A stretch of DNA of 64,000 bases from assembly GCA_965199945.1 (NCBI GenBank), contig OZ241354.1, positions 3,720,001 to 3,784,000 on the forward strand. Direction: 5' to 3'. The notes beneath the pieces are model-generated. The model was not told the origin of the DNA. It saw only the letters and a program-made list of their open reading frames with translations, and made no database searches. The translations under genes were made by a program, and so were the position numbers. Positions 47,557-56,169 of this stretch are shown here, in pieces. Source of the DNA: VXYL01 sp965199945 (GTDB taxonomy: Bacteria > Pseudomonadota > Gammaproteobacteria > Pseudomonadales > Azotimanducaceae). How positions within the stretch are numbered: position 1 is the stretch's first letter; every line of letters begins with the position of its first letter.

Positions 47557-48954
47557 TCAAGAGCGTCTCCAACGGGCGCCCCGGCCACGCCCCGAGGAGT
47601 AGGCCAGTTCGAGGGTCTTCAGGAGGCCCAGGTCCAAGCGCACTTGCCGAATCGTCGCGCCGTCTTCGAGCTCGGCGACGATCTCCCGCACCGCCAAGCC
47701 GTTCGGCGCTTCGTCGAGCATCGACAGGATGGTGCGCTGCCGTTCGGTGACCGTGCGCTGGACACGCTCCGGGGGAACATAGCGCCGCGGTCGAAAGCGC
47801 ACCGTCACGCAGCCGCCGCTCTCTTCGATGTCCGGCCTGGGCAGATTCGATTCCGCCGCGATCTCGGCCATCTTGATGGTGCCCCGTCCCCATGCCTCGA
47901 TGACGCCGCAACGATAGAACACCCTTGCAATCAATGGGTTCCAAGGAAGCGATTCATGGGGCTCGAACAGCTTCTCGGGCGTCAAGTCGAAGTGCAGGGT
48001 GCCCGACGAAGTGACTTCGAGCCGGTCGTCGTAGATGCCGATGGCAACGGAGCCGCCGCCAATGGCGTAGTCCCGGTGGCAGAGCGCGTTCGCCAAGGCT
48101 TCCCGCACCGCCACCGGCGGATAGAGCGGTTCATCGACCCTCTCCATGCGCCCCGCGACCACCCGTCCGGCGATGGGATTGTGTTCCCGCAGAAACGCCT
48201 CCGCGCTGGACAGCAACGCGAACGCATGGCCGTACACCTGCCGGTTGTCGATGAACTCCGTGCGCCCGACGCCGCGAAACCGCGCCACGCGCAACATGCA
48301 CTGCGGAAACTCGGCCGACACGCGGTCCTCGGCGCCGAAGAGCACAACTGCCGCCCGCGCCAGCATGCCGTCCCGCAGCAGGCCCAAGCCGCGCAGCAAG
48401 CCCTCGACATCGCGGGTGCCAGGGTCATCCAAACGGCCTCGGCGCACCGCATCCTCGACGGTGCGCCGCACCGTGGCCGCGTCCAAATCCGCCACGCTCC
48501 AGCCCGCCGCTGGCTGGTTCTCCCACCTATGCTCGGCGTGCCGGCTCTCCAGCAGCAGAATGTTGTAGGCAGCGGCCGACATTGCTTGGTTCGTATTGCC
48601 CTCTCGCCGGTACGCTTGCCGGCGATAGGTGTAGGGGCGGTTCTGGCCCGGGCTCACCGTGACCACGATCACCTCCCGGCCTTGGCCTACCGGAACCCGT
48701 TCGATGGTTGGGAACGCGGGCGGTGCGATTGCGCTCAAACGCTGGGCGACTTCTTCGACGGTCTGCGCACCGATCTGCTGCCCGACCACGCGCGTCGGAT
48801 TCTCGGCGACGCCGATCAGCACACGGCCGCCACGGTGGTTCAGCATCGCGCACACGGTTCGTGCCGCGGTTTCTTTCTCCGCCGTGGTTTTCTTGAACTC
48901 CAGCGTTTCCGATTCGCCGCCGCTGGCCAGTTCGACAAGCTGCTCAGGAGTCAC
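47557..48954 (-). CDS. AlbA_2-domain (Schlafen-like) ATP-binding transcriptional regulator family protein
   Basis: 465 residues from GTG 48954, overlapping the glnS stop. The N-terminal AlbA_2/SLFN-like domain has ESETLEFKKTT and NHRGGRVLIGVAE; a middle part with RVARFRGVGRTEFIDNRQV, then AVREALANALCHRDY and GIYDDRLEVTSSGTLHF of the HATPase-like C-terminal domain, and a terminal winged helix (TERQRTILSMLDEAPNGLAVREIV). Such proteins are common and mostly uncharacterised; related Schlafen-like domains act as RNA or DNA nucleases or in defence. Coupling to glnS is unusual. Confidence 0.8.
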   Translation of the reverse strand: MTPEQLVELASGGESETLEFKKTTAEKETAARTVCAMLNHRGGRVLIGVAENPTRVVGQQIGAQTVEEVAQRLSAIAPPAFPTIERVPVGQGREVIVVTVSPGQNRPYTYRRQAYRREGNTNQAMSAAAYNILLLESRHAEHRWENQPAAGWSVADLDAATVRRTVEDAVRRGRLDDPGTRDVEGLLRGLGLLRDGMLARAAVVLFGAEDRVSAEFPQCMLRVARFRGVGRTEFIDNRQVYGHAFALLSSAEAFLREHNPIAGRVVAGRMERVDEPLYPPVAVREALANALCHRDYAIGGGSVAIGIYDDRLEVTSSGTLHFDLTPEKLFEPHESLPWNPLIARVFYRCGVIEAWGRGTIKMAEIAAESNLPRPDIEESGGCVTVRFRPRRYVPPERVQRTVTERQRTILSMLDEAPNGLAVREIVAELEDGATIRQVRLDLGLLKTLELAYSSGRGRGARWRRS

Positions 48955-50621
48955 GGGTTTGTGCCGTTTACGTCGCCAGCTAGGGCAGGCTTGTAGCTGT
49001 CGCGCAGGGCGACCGTCAGGTTGAAGACCGGATGCTGCGGCGTGTGGGCGACGTTGTCCTTCACGAAGTAGCCTTTGCGCTCGAACTGGAACCACTGTTC
49101 GCTGCTGGCGATCGCCGCCGGCTCGACCATGGCCGCGACGGTGCGCATGGATTGCGGGGCCAAAGCGTCCAGATAGTTCGCCGGCGTTGGCGTGGCGGTC
49201 GTGAACAGGCGGTCGAACAGGCGCACTTCGGCGGGCACGGCAGTGGCTGCGTCCACCCAGTGGATGACGCCCTTCGGCTTCAGGCCGCTGGTGTCGCTGC
49301 CGCTCCTCGAGTCGGCGACGTAGCGGCAGCGCAGTTCGGTCACGCGGCCCTGCGCATCCTTCACCGCCTCGTCGCAGACGACGATGTAGCCGTAGCGCAG
49401 CCGCACCATGCCGCCGAGGGTCAAACGGCGGTACTTGCGCGGCGGGTCCTCCATGAAGTCCTCGCGTTCGATGTAGAGCGCGGACGAAAAACGCACCCGC
49501 CGTTCGCCGCGTTCCGGCTGCTGGGGGTGCCAGGGCGCCGGCAGCATCTCGCCTTCGCCCTCGTAGTTGGTGAGCGTGACGCGGATGGGGTCGAGCACCG
49601 CCATCGCGCGCGCCGCGGCGGCTTCCAAATCGCGCCGCATGCAGAACTCCAGCAGTTCCAACTCCACCGCGCCGTCGGACTTGGTGACGCCGATGCGCCG
49701 GCAGAAGTCGCCGATCGCCTGCGGGCGGCAGCCCCGGCGCCGCAGTCCAGCGAGGGTCGGCATGCGCGGATCGTCCCATCCGTCCACATGGCCGCCCTCC
49801 ACCAACGCGGAGAAGAGGCGCTTGGACATCACGGTGTACTCGAGCGCCAGGCGCGCAAACTCGATCTGCGGCGGGTGGTAGTTGATGGAGATGTTGTCCA
49901 GCACCCAGTCGTAGAGCGGTCGGTGATCCTCGAACTCCAACGTACACAGCGAGTGCGAGATGCCTTCCAGCGCATCGCAGATGCAATGCGTGAAGTCGTA
50001 CATCGGATAGATGCGCCAATCGTCGCCGGTGCGGTGGTGGCGGGCATGGCGAATCCGGTACAGCACCGGATCCCGCAGGTTGATGTTGGGCGACGCCATG
50101 TCGATCTTGGCGCGCAGCACGCACGCGCCTTCGGCGAACTCGCCAGCCTTCATGGCGCGCAGGAGGCGCAGGTTCTCGGCCACGCTGCGGTCGCGGTACG
50201 GGCTCGGCGTACCCGGTTCGGTGAGCGTGCCGCGGGTGGCGCGGATCTCTTCCGCGGGCAGGGAGCACACGTATGCCTTGCCGCGTTCGACGAGCTGTTC
50301 GGCGAAGCCGTAGAGCTGGTCGAAGTAGTCCGAGGCGAACGTCGGGCCGGCCCAGTCGAAGCCGAGCCAGCGAACATCGCGCACGATCGCCTCGACGTAT
50401 TCGGCGCTCTCGGCGAGTGGATTGGTGTCGTCGAAGCGCAGGTAGGTCCTGCCGCCGAACTCCTCGGCGACGCCGAAGTTCAAGCAGATCGACTTCGCAT
50501 GGCCGATGTGCAGAAAGCCGTTCGGCTCCGGCGGAAAGCGCGTCACCACGCCTTGGGCGCTTCCCGAATCGAGATCGCTGCGGATGCGTTGGCGGATGAA
50601 ATCCCGAAGATCGGCAGACAC
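48951..50621 (-). CDS. glnS: Glutaminyl-tRNA synthetase
   Basis: 556 residues, full length. Charges tRNA-Gln. Class I HIGH motif in PPEPNGFLHIGHAKSI and the KMSKS equivalent VMSKR; DDTNP and the anticodon-binding beta-barrels at the C-terminus (YFVKDNVAHTPQHPVFNLTV). A GlnRS gene implies direct glutaminylation, in keeping with a gamma- or beta-proteobacterial host. Start ATG 50621 matches the family start. Confidence 0.96.
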   Translation of the reverse strand: MSADLRDFIRQRIRSDLDSGSAQGVVTRFPPEPNGFLHIGHAKSICLNFGVAEEFGGRTYLRFDDTNPLAESAEYVEAIVRDVRWLGFDWAGPTFASDYFDQLYGFAEQLVERGKAYVCSLPAEEIRATRGTLTEPGTPSPYRDRSVAENLRLLRAMKAGEFAEGACVLRAKIDMASPNINLRDPVLYRIRHARHHRTGDDWRIYPMYDFTHCICDALEGISHSLCTLEFEDHRPLYDWVLDNISINYHPPQIEFARLALEYTVMSKRLFSALVEGGHVDGWDDPRMPTLAGLRRRGCRPQAIGDFCRRIGVTKSDGAVELELLEFCMRRDLEAAAARAMAVLDPIRVTLTNYEGEGEMLPAPWHPQQPERGERRVRFSSALYIEREDFMEDPPRKYRRLTLGGMVRLRYGYIVVCDEAVKDAQGRVTELRCRYVADSRSGSDTSGLKPKGVIHWVDAATAVPAEVRLFDRLFTTATPTPANYLDALAPQSMRTVAAMVEPAAIASSEQWFQFERKGYFVKDNVAHTPQHPVFNLTVALRDSYKPALAGDVNGTNP

Positions 50622-50764
50622 TTGGAGCGCTCTGATTGGCGTTTGGCCGATTGTACCCGCTCGCTCCGCTCGCCAAATGGGCGACGGACAATGGGGTATG
50701 GTTGCAACGACGGACGGCAGCCGCTCAACCCGCTGCGCAGGCCAGCGGCCCCAAGGAGAACGCG

Positions 50765-51895
50765 ATGAAGGTCACCGGAGTCGAGACCATCCTGCTGGAG
50801 AACACGCCGCCCTATCGCGGCGGGCGGACGTTCCTGTTCATCCGCCTGCTCACGGACGAAGGCATCGTCGGGCTGGGCGAGCGGCCCACTGGCCACACGC
50901 CCGATCTGAAGTCGCAGATCGCCCTGCTGCACGACATCGTGGCGCGCTTCGTGGTCGGCGAGAGCCCGTTCGACATCGAGGCGATCTGGCAGAAGGTCTA
51001 CGCCTCCAACCACGACTACCGCCATCCCAGCCTGTACGGAACGCCGGCCCTCTCCGCCATCGAAATGGCCCTGTGGGACATCGTCGGCAAGGCGGCGGGC
51101 CAGCCCATCTACAACCTGCTCGGCGGGCGCTGCCACGAGAAGCTGCGCGCCTATGCGTACATGCCGACGGAAGGCGTGTGGGAGGATCCCTCCCGCGCCG
51201 GCGCCATCGCCGAGAAACTGGTGAGCGAAGGGAATACCGCCTGCAAGATCGATCCGTTCATGCCGTACTTCCCGCTGCCGCGCGACTTTCCGCTGAAGAC
51301 CATCAAGCACGCGGCGAAGATCTTCCGCGCCATTCGCGATGCCGTGGGCGACGAGCTGGAGATCGGCATCGGCACCCACGGCCAGTTCAGCACCGCCGGC
51401 GCCATCCGCGTCGCCAAGGTATTCGAGGAATACAACCCGTTCTGGTTCGAGGAGCCGGTGCCGCCGGAGAACGTCGACGAGATGGCCCGGGTCGCCGCCC
51501 ACACGAGCATTCCCATCGCCTCCGGCGAGCGCCTGGTGACGCTCTACGAGTTCTCCGAATTGCTGGAGAAGCAGGCGGCGCAGATCATCCAGCTCGACGT
51601 CGGGCAGTGCGGCGGGATACTGGAATCGAAGAAGATCGCGGCCATCGCCGAAGCGCACTACGCCATGATCGCGCCGCACATGTACGTCGGCCCGGTCGCC
51701 GCTGCCGCCGCCGTGCAGGTCGATACGTGCTCGCCGAACTTCCTGATCCAGGAATACAACGGCGGCGCGCTGCACGAGGCGCTGTTCAAGGCGCCCATCC
51801 GCTTCGCGAACGGCTTCATCGAACCGCCGACGACGCCTGGCCTCGGTCTTGAACTGGACGACGATGCGGTCAAGCGGCATCGCGTCGAACCTTGA
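50765..51895 (+). CDS. Mandelate racemase/muconate-lactonizing (enolase superfamily) enzyme
   Basis: 376 residues; AAGGAG seven bases before ATG 50765. N-terminal capping domain, then ALSAIEMALWDIVGKAAGQPIYNLLGG, ACKIDPFMP (catalytic Lys region), the magnesium ligands in IGIGTHGQF, WFEEPVPPEN and IASGERLV, and the late QLDVGQCGGILESKKIA. The histidine after IGTHG and the dehydratase-like ends fit acid-sugar dehydratases. It is followed with overlap by two TldD-type genes, an unlikely metabolic operon. Substrate unknown. Confidence 0.88.
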   Translation: MKVTGVETILLENTPPYRGGRTFLFIRLLTDEGIVGLGERPTGHTPDLKSQIALLHDIVARFVVGESPFDIEAIWQKVYASNHDYRHPSLYGTPALSAIEMALWDIVGKAAGQPIYNLLGGRCHEKLRAYAYMPTEGVWEDPSRAGAIAEKLVSEGNTACKIDPFMPYFPLPRDFPLKTIKHAAKIFRAIRDAVGDELEIGIGTHGQFSTAGAIRVAKVFEEYNPFWFEEPVPPENVDEMARVAAHTSIPIASGERLVTLYEFSELLEKQAAQIIQLDVGQCGGILESKKIAAIAEAHYAMIAPHMYVGPVAAAAAVQVDTCSPNFLIQEYNGGALHEALFKAPIRFANGFIEPPTTPGLGLELDDDAVKRHRVEP

Positions 51896-53592
51896 AGCCG
51901 CGCGCTGAAGCAGGGCGCTCGATTGCCGGCGCGATCGCGCTTGCCCTGTGTGCCGGTAGCGCTGCGCACGGGGATGCCGTCATCGACGCCTTGGAATTGG
52001 AACTTTCCCGCGCCATGGACGGGCTCGGCGACGAAGACGAGCAGAAGCCCTATTTCATCGGCTACGAAGTCACGCAGAAGGAATCCGTCTACGTCAGCGC
52101 GTCCTTCGGCGCCCTCACCGCCACCGAACACAGCCGCCACCGCTATCTGGATGTCGATCTGCGCGTCGGCGACTACGGCCTGGACAACACCCGGCCGTTG
52201 CGCGGGCAAGCCGCGGCGAGGCGGCGTTCTTTCTCGCGGCTCCCGTCCGAAGACGACGTGGACGCGCTGCGCAGCGTGATCTGGAACGCCACCGACCACC
52301 ATTACAAGGAAGCGGCCGAACAACTCACGAAAGTGCGCATGGACGTGGAGGTGAAGGTGGACGCCGAAGACCAGTCGGCGGACTTCTCCCGCGAGCAGCC
52401 AGTGCAGGACCTGCGCCCCGTCGCCGCCCTCGATGCAGACGTAGCGGCGTGGGAAGCGAAGGCGCGCCGCTATTCCGCGCCCTTCGCGTCGCATGACGAC
52501 GTGTACGCTGCGAGAGCCACGATTCACGCCAGCGCCGAAACGCGCTGGCTGGTCAACAGCGAAGGAACCCGCCTGCGTACCGGCGAGACCCGCTACCGCC
52601 TGCTTCTCGACGCGCAGACCATCGCCGAAGACGGCATGGCGCTGCCGCGCCACGAATCCTTCGCCGCGAACGGCCCAGGCGGCTTGCCGGACGACGACGC
52701 GGTGGCGGCAACCGTCGAGCGCATGATTGCCGACCTGCTGGCACTGCGCGAGGCGCCGATTGTCGAGCCCTTCGCCGGGCCGGCGATCCTCTCCGGACGC
52801 GCCGCCGGCGTCTTCTTCCACGAAGTCCTCGGCCATCGCGTGGAAGGCCATCGCCAGAAGCGTGAAGACGAAGGCCAGACCTTCAAGAAGAAGGTCGGCG
52901 AACAGGTGCTGCCGAAGGGTTTCGACATTCTCTTCGACCCGACGCGGCGAAGCGCCGCCGGCGTCGACTTGGTGGGCGCCTACGACTACGACAACCAAGG
53001 CGTCAAGGCGCAGCCGGTCGCGGTGGTCGAAGACGGCGTATTCGAGAACTTTCTGATGGCGCGCACGCCGATCGAGGGGTTTCCCAGATCGAACGGCCAC
53101 GGGCGCAAGGACATCGGGCGCTCGCCGGTGGCGCGCCAGTCGAACCTGATCGTCGAAGTGGCGGCGCCGCTCAGCGGAGCGGAACTCAAGGCCGAGCTGC
53201 TCTCGGCAGTGCGGGAACAGGGGAAGGAATACGGACTGCTGTTCGAGGACATCCAAGGCGGCGTCACCGCCACCGGCCGCGTTGTGCCGAATGCCTTCAA
53301 TGTGCAGCCGATTCTCGTTTATCGCGTCTTCCCGGACGGCCGCGAGGAGCTGGTGCGCGGCGTCGACCTCATCGGCACGCCGCTCGTCGCCTTGAGCCGC
53401 GTCGTCGCGGCGGACGACCAGGCGGTCGTGTTCAACGGCAGCTGCGGCGCCGAATCCGGCGCGGTGCCGGTGTCCGCGACCTCGCCGGCGATTCTGCTCT
53501 CGCAGATCGAAGTGCAGAAGAAGCGCAAGTCGCAGAGGCGCCCGCCGATCCTGCCGCCGCCGGCGCAAACGCCTGTGGGAAGCGAAGGATGA
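51892..53592 (+). CDS. Exported TldD-like metalloprotease
   Basis: 566 residues, TTG start overlapping the previous stop. Signal peptide (AGAIALALCAGSAAHG). The TldD/PmbA fold follows: a long N-terminal half, then the active site HEVLGHRVEGHRQ, giving the zinc motif HExxxH at about residue 309. Cytoplasmic TldD acts with TldE to degrade unfolded or modified peptides such as microcin precursor leader; this copy is predicted to act in the periplasm. It overlaps its partner by four bases. Confidence 0.85.
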   Translation: MKPRAEAGRSIAGAIALALCAGSAAHGDAVIDALELELSRAMDGLGDEDEQKPYFIGYEVTQKESVYVSASFGALTATEHSRHRYLDVDLRVGDYGLDNTRPLRGQAAARRRSFSRLPSEDDVDALRSVIWNATDHHYKEAAEQLTKVRMDVEVKVDAEDQSADFSREQPVQDLRPVAALDADVAAWEAKARRYSAPFASHDDVYAARATIHASAETRWLVNSEGTRLRTGETRYRLLLDAQTIAEDGMALPRHESFAANGPGGLPDDDAVAATVERMIADLLALREAPIVEPFAGPAILSGRAAGVFFHEVLGHRVEGHRQKREDEGQTFKKKVGEQVLPKGFDILFDPTRRSAAGVDLVGAYDYDNQGVKAQPVAVVEDGVFENFLMARTPIEGFPRSNGHGRKDIGRSPVARQSNLIVEVAAPLSGAELKAELLSAVREQGKEYGLLFEDIQGGVTATGRVVPNAFNVQPILVYRVFPDGREELVRGVDLIGTPLVALSRVVAADDQAVVFNGSCGAESGAVPVSATSPAILLSQIEVQKKRKSQRRPPILPPPAQTPVGSEG

Positions 53593-55352
53593 AAGTCCTG
53601 GCGGCGGTGGCGGCGCTCGGTCTGTGCGCCGGCGCGTTCGCCGCCGCCGATGCCCAGGCCCCGTCCTGCGGCGAACACGGCGATATCGTGCTGCGCGCCA
53701 TGTGCGACGAACTCCAACGCTCGATGCGGAGCTTGCAGTTGGAGCAGCTGGAGACGCCCTACTTCCTGTCGTACCGCGTCGACGACCGAGTCGGCGTCGC
53801 CGCCAGCGCCCACTTCGGCGCTCTGGCGAACAGCACCCGCTCCCGGGACCGCGCCCTTGCCGTCGAAGTGCGCGTGGGCACCCCGGCCTTGGACAACTCC
53901 AACTTCCTCTCGACGGAAATCGGCCGCTCGCCGCTGACGAGACGATTCGCGTTGCCGCTCGACGACGACGTCCGCGAGCTGCGCCGGCAGATGTGGATCG
54001 CCACCGACATCGCCTATAAGCACGCTTTGGAGACGCTCTCGCAGAAGCGGGCGGCGCTGCAGAACAAGACCCGCGAAGAGACGCCGGACTTCCTCGGCCA
54101 GCAGCCGCACGTCCACCACGCGCCGCTCGGGTCGGCCGAACCGCCGCTTGCGGATGTCGAGGCCACTGCACGGCACCTGTCGGCGGTCTTCGAGGAACTG
54201 CCCGGCGTCGACGACTCCTGGGTGCATGTGCGGGTGCGCAATCTGCACACGCGCTACCTCAACAGCGAAGGCTCGTCGCATACGCGCTCCAACTCGTCCG
54301 CTTTCGTGCGCGCCGCGGCGAAGACCCAGGCGCCGGACGGAACGGTATTGCAGGACACCGAAGCGTTCCGCGCCCGAACGTGGGAAGCGTTGCCGCCCAC
54401 CGACGAGATGGCGGACGCCATTCGTCGCCTAGGCGCCTCCTTGGCGGCGCGCCGGCAAGCCGAGTACGTGGACCTCTACAACGGCCCGGTGCTCTTCGAG
54501 GGCCAAGCGGCAGCGGAACTGTTCGGACAGGCATTCGCCGGCTATCTGCTCGGCACGCGGGCCCCCGTGGCGGATGCGCGGATCGAGTCCTATGCCGCAT
54601 CGGCGCGCAACCCCTTCGTGGACAAGATCGGCGCTCGGGTGCTGCCGCGGCTGCTCGACGTCCACGACGACCCAACGGCGTCGGAGAACGCCGGCGGCCC
54701 CTTGCTCGGCGGCTACGCCGTGGATGGCGAAGGCGTGCCGGCGGCAGCGACGGCGCTTGTGGAGAGAGGCATCTTGAAGACGGTGCTGACGACCCGCAAT
54801 CCGGTCGCCGGCGTCTCGAGCAGCACGGGCAATCGGCGCGGCGCGGCCCTGCTGCCAAGCAACCTGATCGTGGCCACGCAACGGGGCTTGACGGCGGCGG
54901 AACTGCGCGCCGAGTTCATGGCGCTGGTGCGCGAGCGCGGCCTCGACTACGGCATCCGCGTGGAGCGTCTAAGCAACTCCCTCAAGCTGGACACCCGCGA
55001 CAGGCCGTCCCGCGTGCGCGGCCAAATCGCCATCGACCACCTTGCGCGCGCCTTCCGCGTCCATCTCGACGGGCGCGAAGAACCGATTGCCAAGGCCGAA
55101 CTCTCCGGCTTCGGCGAAACCGCCTTCAAGGACATCGTGGCCGTCTCGCAGTCGGTCAGCAACCACTCGCCGGATCTGTGGATGCCCAGAGCCGCCATCG
55201 TCCGCTACGCCGCCCCCTGGTACGGCACGACCTTGGAAGAACCAGGCGTCACCGTCTCGGTGCCGGACCTGCTCTTCGAGGAAGCCACGATCCGCCGCCC
55301 CACCGGCAACGCCCCACGCCCGCCGGTCCTCGCCCACCCGCGCTTCGAGTAG
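53589..55352 (+). CDS. Exported TldE/PmbA-like partner without zinc motif
   Basis: 587 residues with signal peptide (AAVAALGLCAGAFAAADA). Same architecture as the preceding TldD-like protein, with which it shares PYFLSYRVDD, SAHFGAL and the VRVGTPALDN blocks, but where that protein has HEVLGH this one has QAAAELFGQAF, with no histidine. It therefore should play the non-catalytic TldE role in a heterodimer. Other conserved patches, LLGGYAVDGEGVPA and SSSTGNRRGAALLPSNL, are kept, so it is under selection. Confidence 0.85.
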   Translation: MKVLAAVAALGLCAGAFAAADAQAPSCGEHGDIVLRAMCDELQRSMRSLQLEQLETPYFLSYRVDDRVGVAASAHFGALANSTRSRDRALAVEVRVGTPALDNSNFLSTEIGRSPLTRRFALPLDDDVRELRRQMWIATDIAYKHALETLSQKRAALQNKTREETPDFLGQQPHVHHAPLGSAEPPLADVEATARHLSAVFEELPGVDDSWVHVRVRNLHTRYLNSEGSSHTRSNSSAFVRAAAKTQAPDGTVLQDTEAFRARTWEALPPTDEMADAIRRLGASLAARRQAEYVDLYNGPVLFEGQAAAELFGQAFAGYLLGTRAPVADARIESYAASARNPFVDKIGARVLPRLLDVHDDPTASENAGGPLLGGYAVDGEGVPAAATALVERGILKTVLTTRNPVAGVSSSTGNRRGAALLPSNLIVATQRGLTAAELRAEFMALVRERGLDYGIRVERLSNSLKLDTRDRPSRVRGQIAIDHLARAFRVHLDGREEPIAKAELSGFGETAFKDIVAVSQSVSNHSPDLWMPRAAIVRYAAPWYGTTLEEPGVTVSVPDLLFEEATIRRPTGNAPRPPVLAHPRFE

Positions 55353-55392
55353 CCCGCGACCGTCGCCGCTGCTCGCGTCTTGGGCGACCGGC

Positions 55393-56169
55393 TCATGTCG
55401 CGCGTTGGCGACGCGCCTCAAAGAGCAGGACGCCCAAGGCGACGGCAACGTTGAGGCTTGCCGCGTTGGCAGTAGGGATGCGTACCAAGTGGTCGCAGCG
55501 TTCGCGGGTGAGGCGGCGCAGGCCGCGGTGTTCGTTGCCGACGACGATGGCGGTGGGGCCGCGGTAGTCGATTTGGTCGTGCGGCGTTGCGTCCGTTTCC
55601 GCATCGCCGACGCCGCCCGAGAGCCACACGCCGCGTTGCCCGAGCCAGGTCAGGCTGCGGGCGAGATTCGCCACTTCGACGACGAACAGGCGCTCCAAGG
55701 CGCCGCTGGCGGCTTTCGCGGCGACGCTCGACAGGGGTGCGCCGCCCCGCCGCGGCAAGAGCACTGCATCGACGCCGGCGGCGGCTGACGTGCGCAGGCA
55801 AGCGCCGAGATTGCCGGCGTCCTGAACGCCGTCGAGAACCACCAGAAGCGGCGTCTCGAACGACGGCCAGTGGGACTCGAGCGTCTTTTCCGTGGCCGGC
55901 ACGAAGGCGCGGCGTTCGGCCGCCACGCCTTGGTGGTTGCCGGCAAACGCCGTGCGTTGGGCGTGGCGGCGAATCGCTTGGCGCGGCGCGCGTTCCACGC
56001 GAACGCCGGCGTGCTCGGCCGTGGCGACAAGCGCCGCGACATCTGTGGAACGGCGGCCTTCGGCGACGAGCAGCCGGCGCGCTTCGCCGGGCGATTCGAC
56101 CAGCAAGGCGCGTATCGCGTGGACGCCGAATATCCAGTCGGCGGGAGCTGTCGGCGCAGAGTCAGTCAC
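55393..56169 (-). CDS. rlmB: 23S rRNA (guanosine-2251-2'-O)-methyltransferase RlmB
   Basis: 258 residues from GTG 56169, overlapping the rnr stop (GTGA). SPOUT methyltransferase: WIFGVHAIRALL at the start, LLVVLDGVQDAGNLGACLRTSAAAG (motif 1), AIVVGNEHRGLRRLTRERCD (motif 2) and VRIPTANAASLNVAVALGVLLFE (motif 3, SLNVS-like). The rnr-rlmB order is conserved in gammaproteobacteria. The frame is open far upstream through rnr, which is a shadow. Confidence 0.93.
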   Translation of the reverse strand: MTDSAPTAPADWIFGVHAIRALLVESPGEARRLLVAEGRRSTDVAALVATAEHAGVRVERAPRQAIRRHAQRTAFAGNHQGVAAERRAFVPATEKTLESHWPSFETPLLVVLDGVQDAGNLGACLRTSAAAGVDAVLLPRRGGAPLSSVAAKAASGALERLFVVEVANLARSLTWLGQRGVWLSGGVGDAETDATPHDQIDYRGPTAIVVGNEHRGLRRLTRERCDHLVRIPTANAASLNVAVALGVLLFEARRQRAT

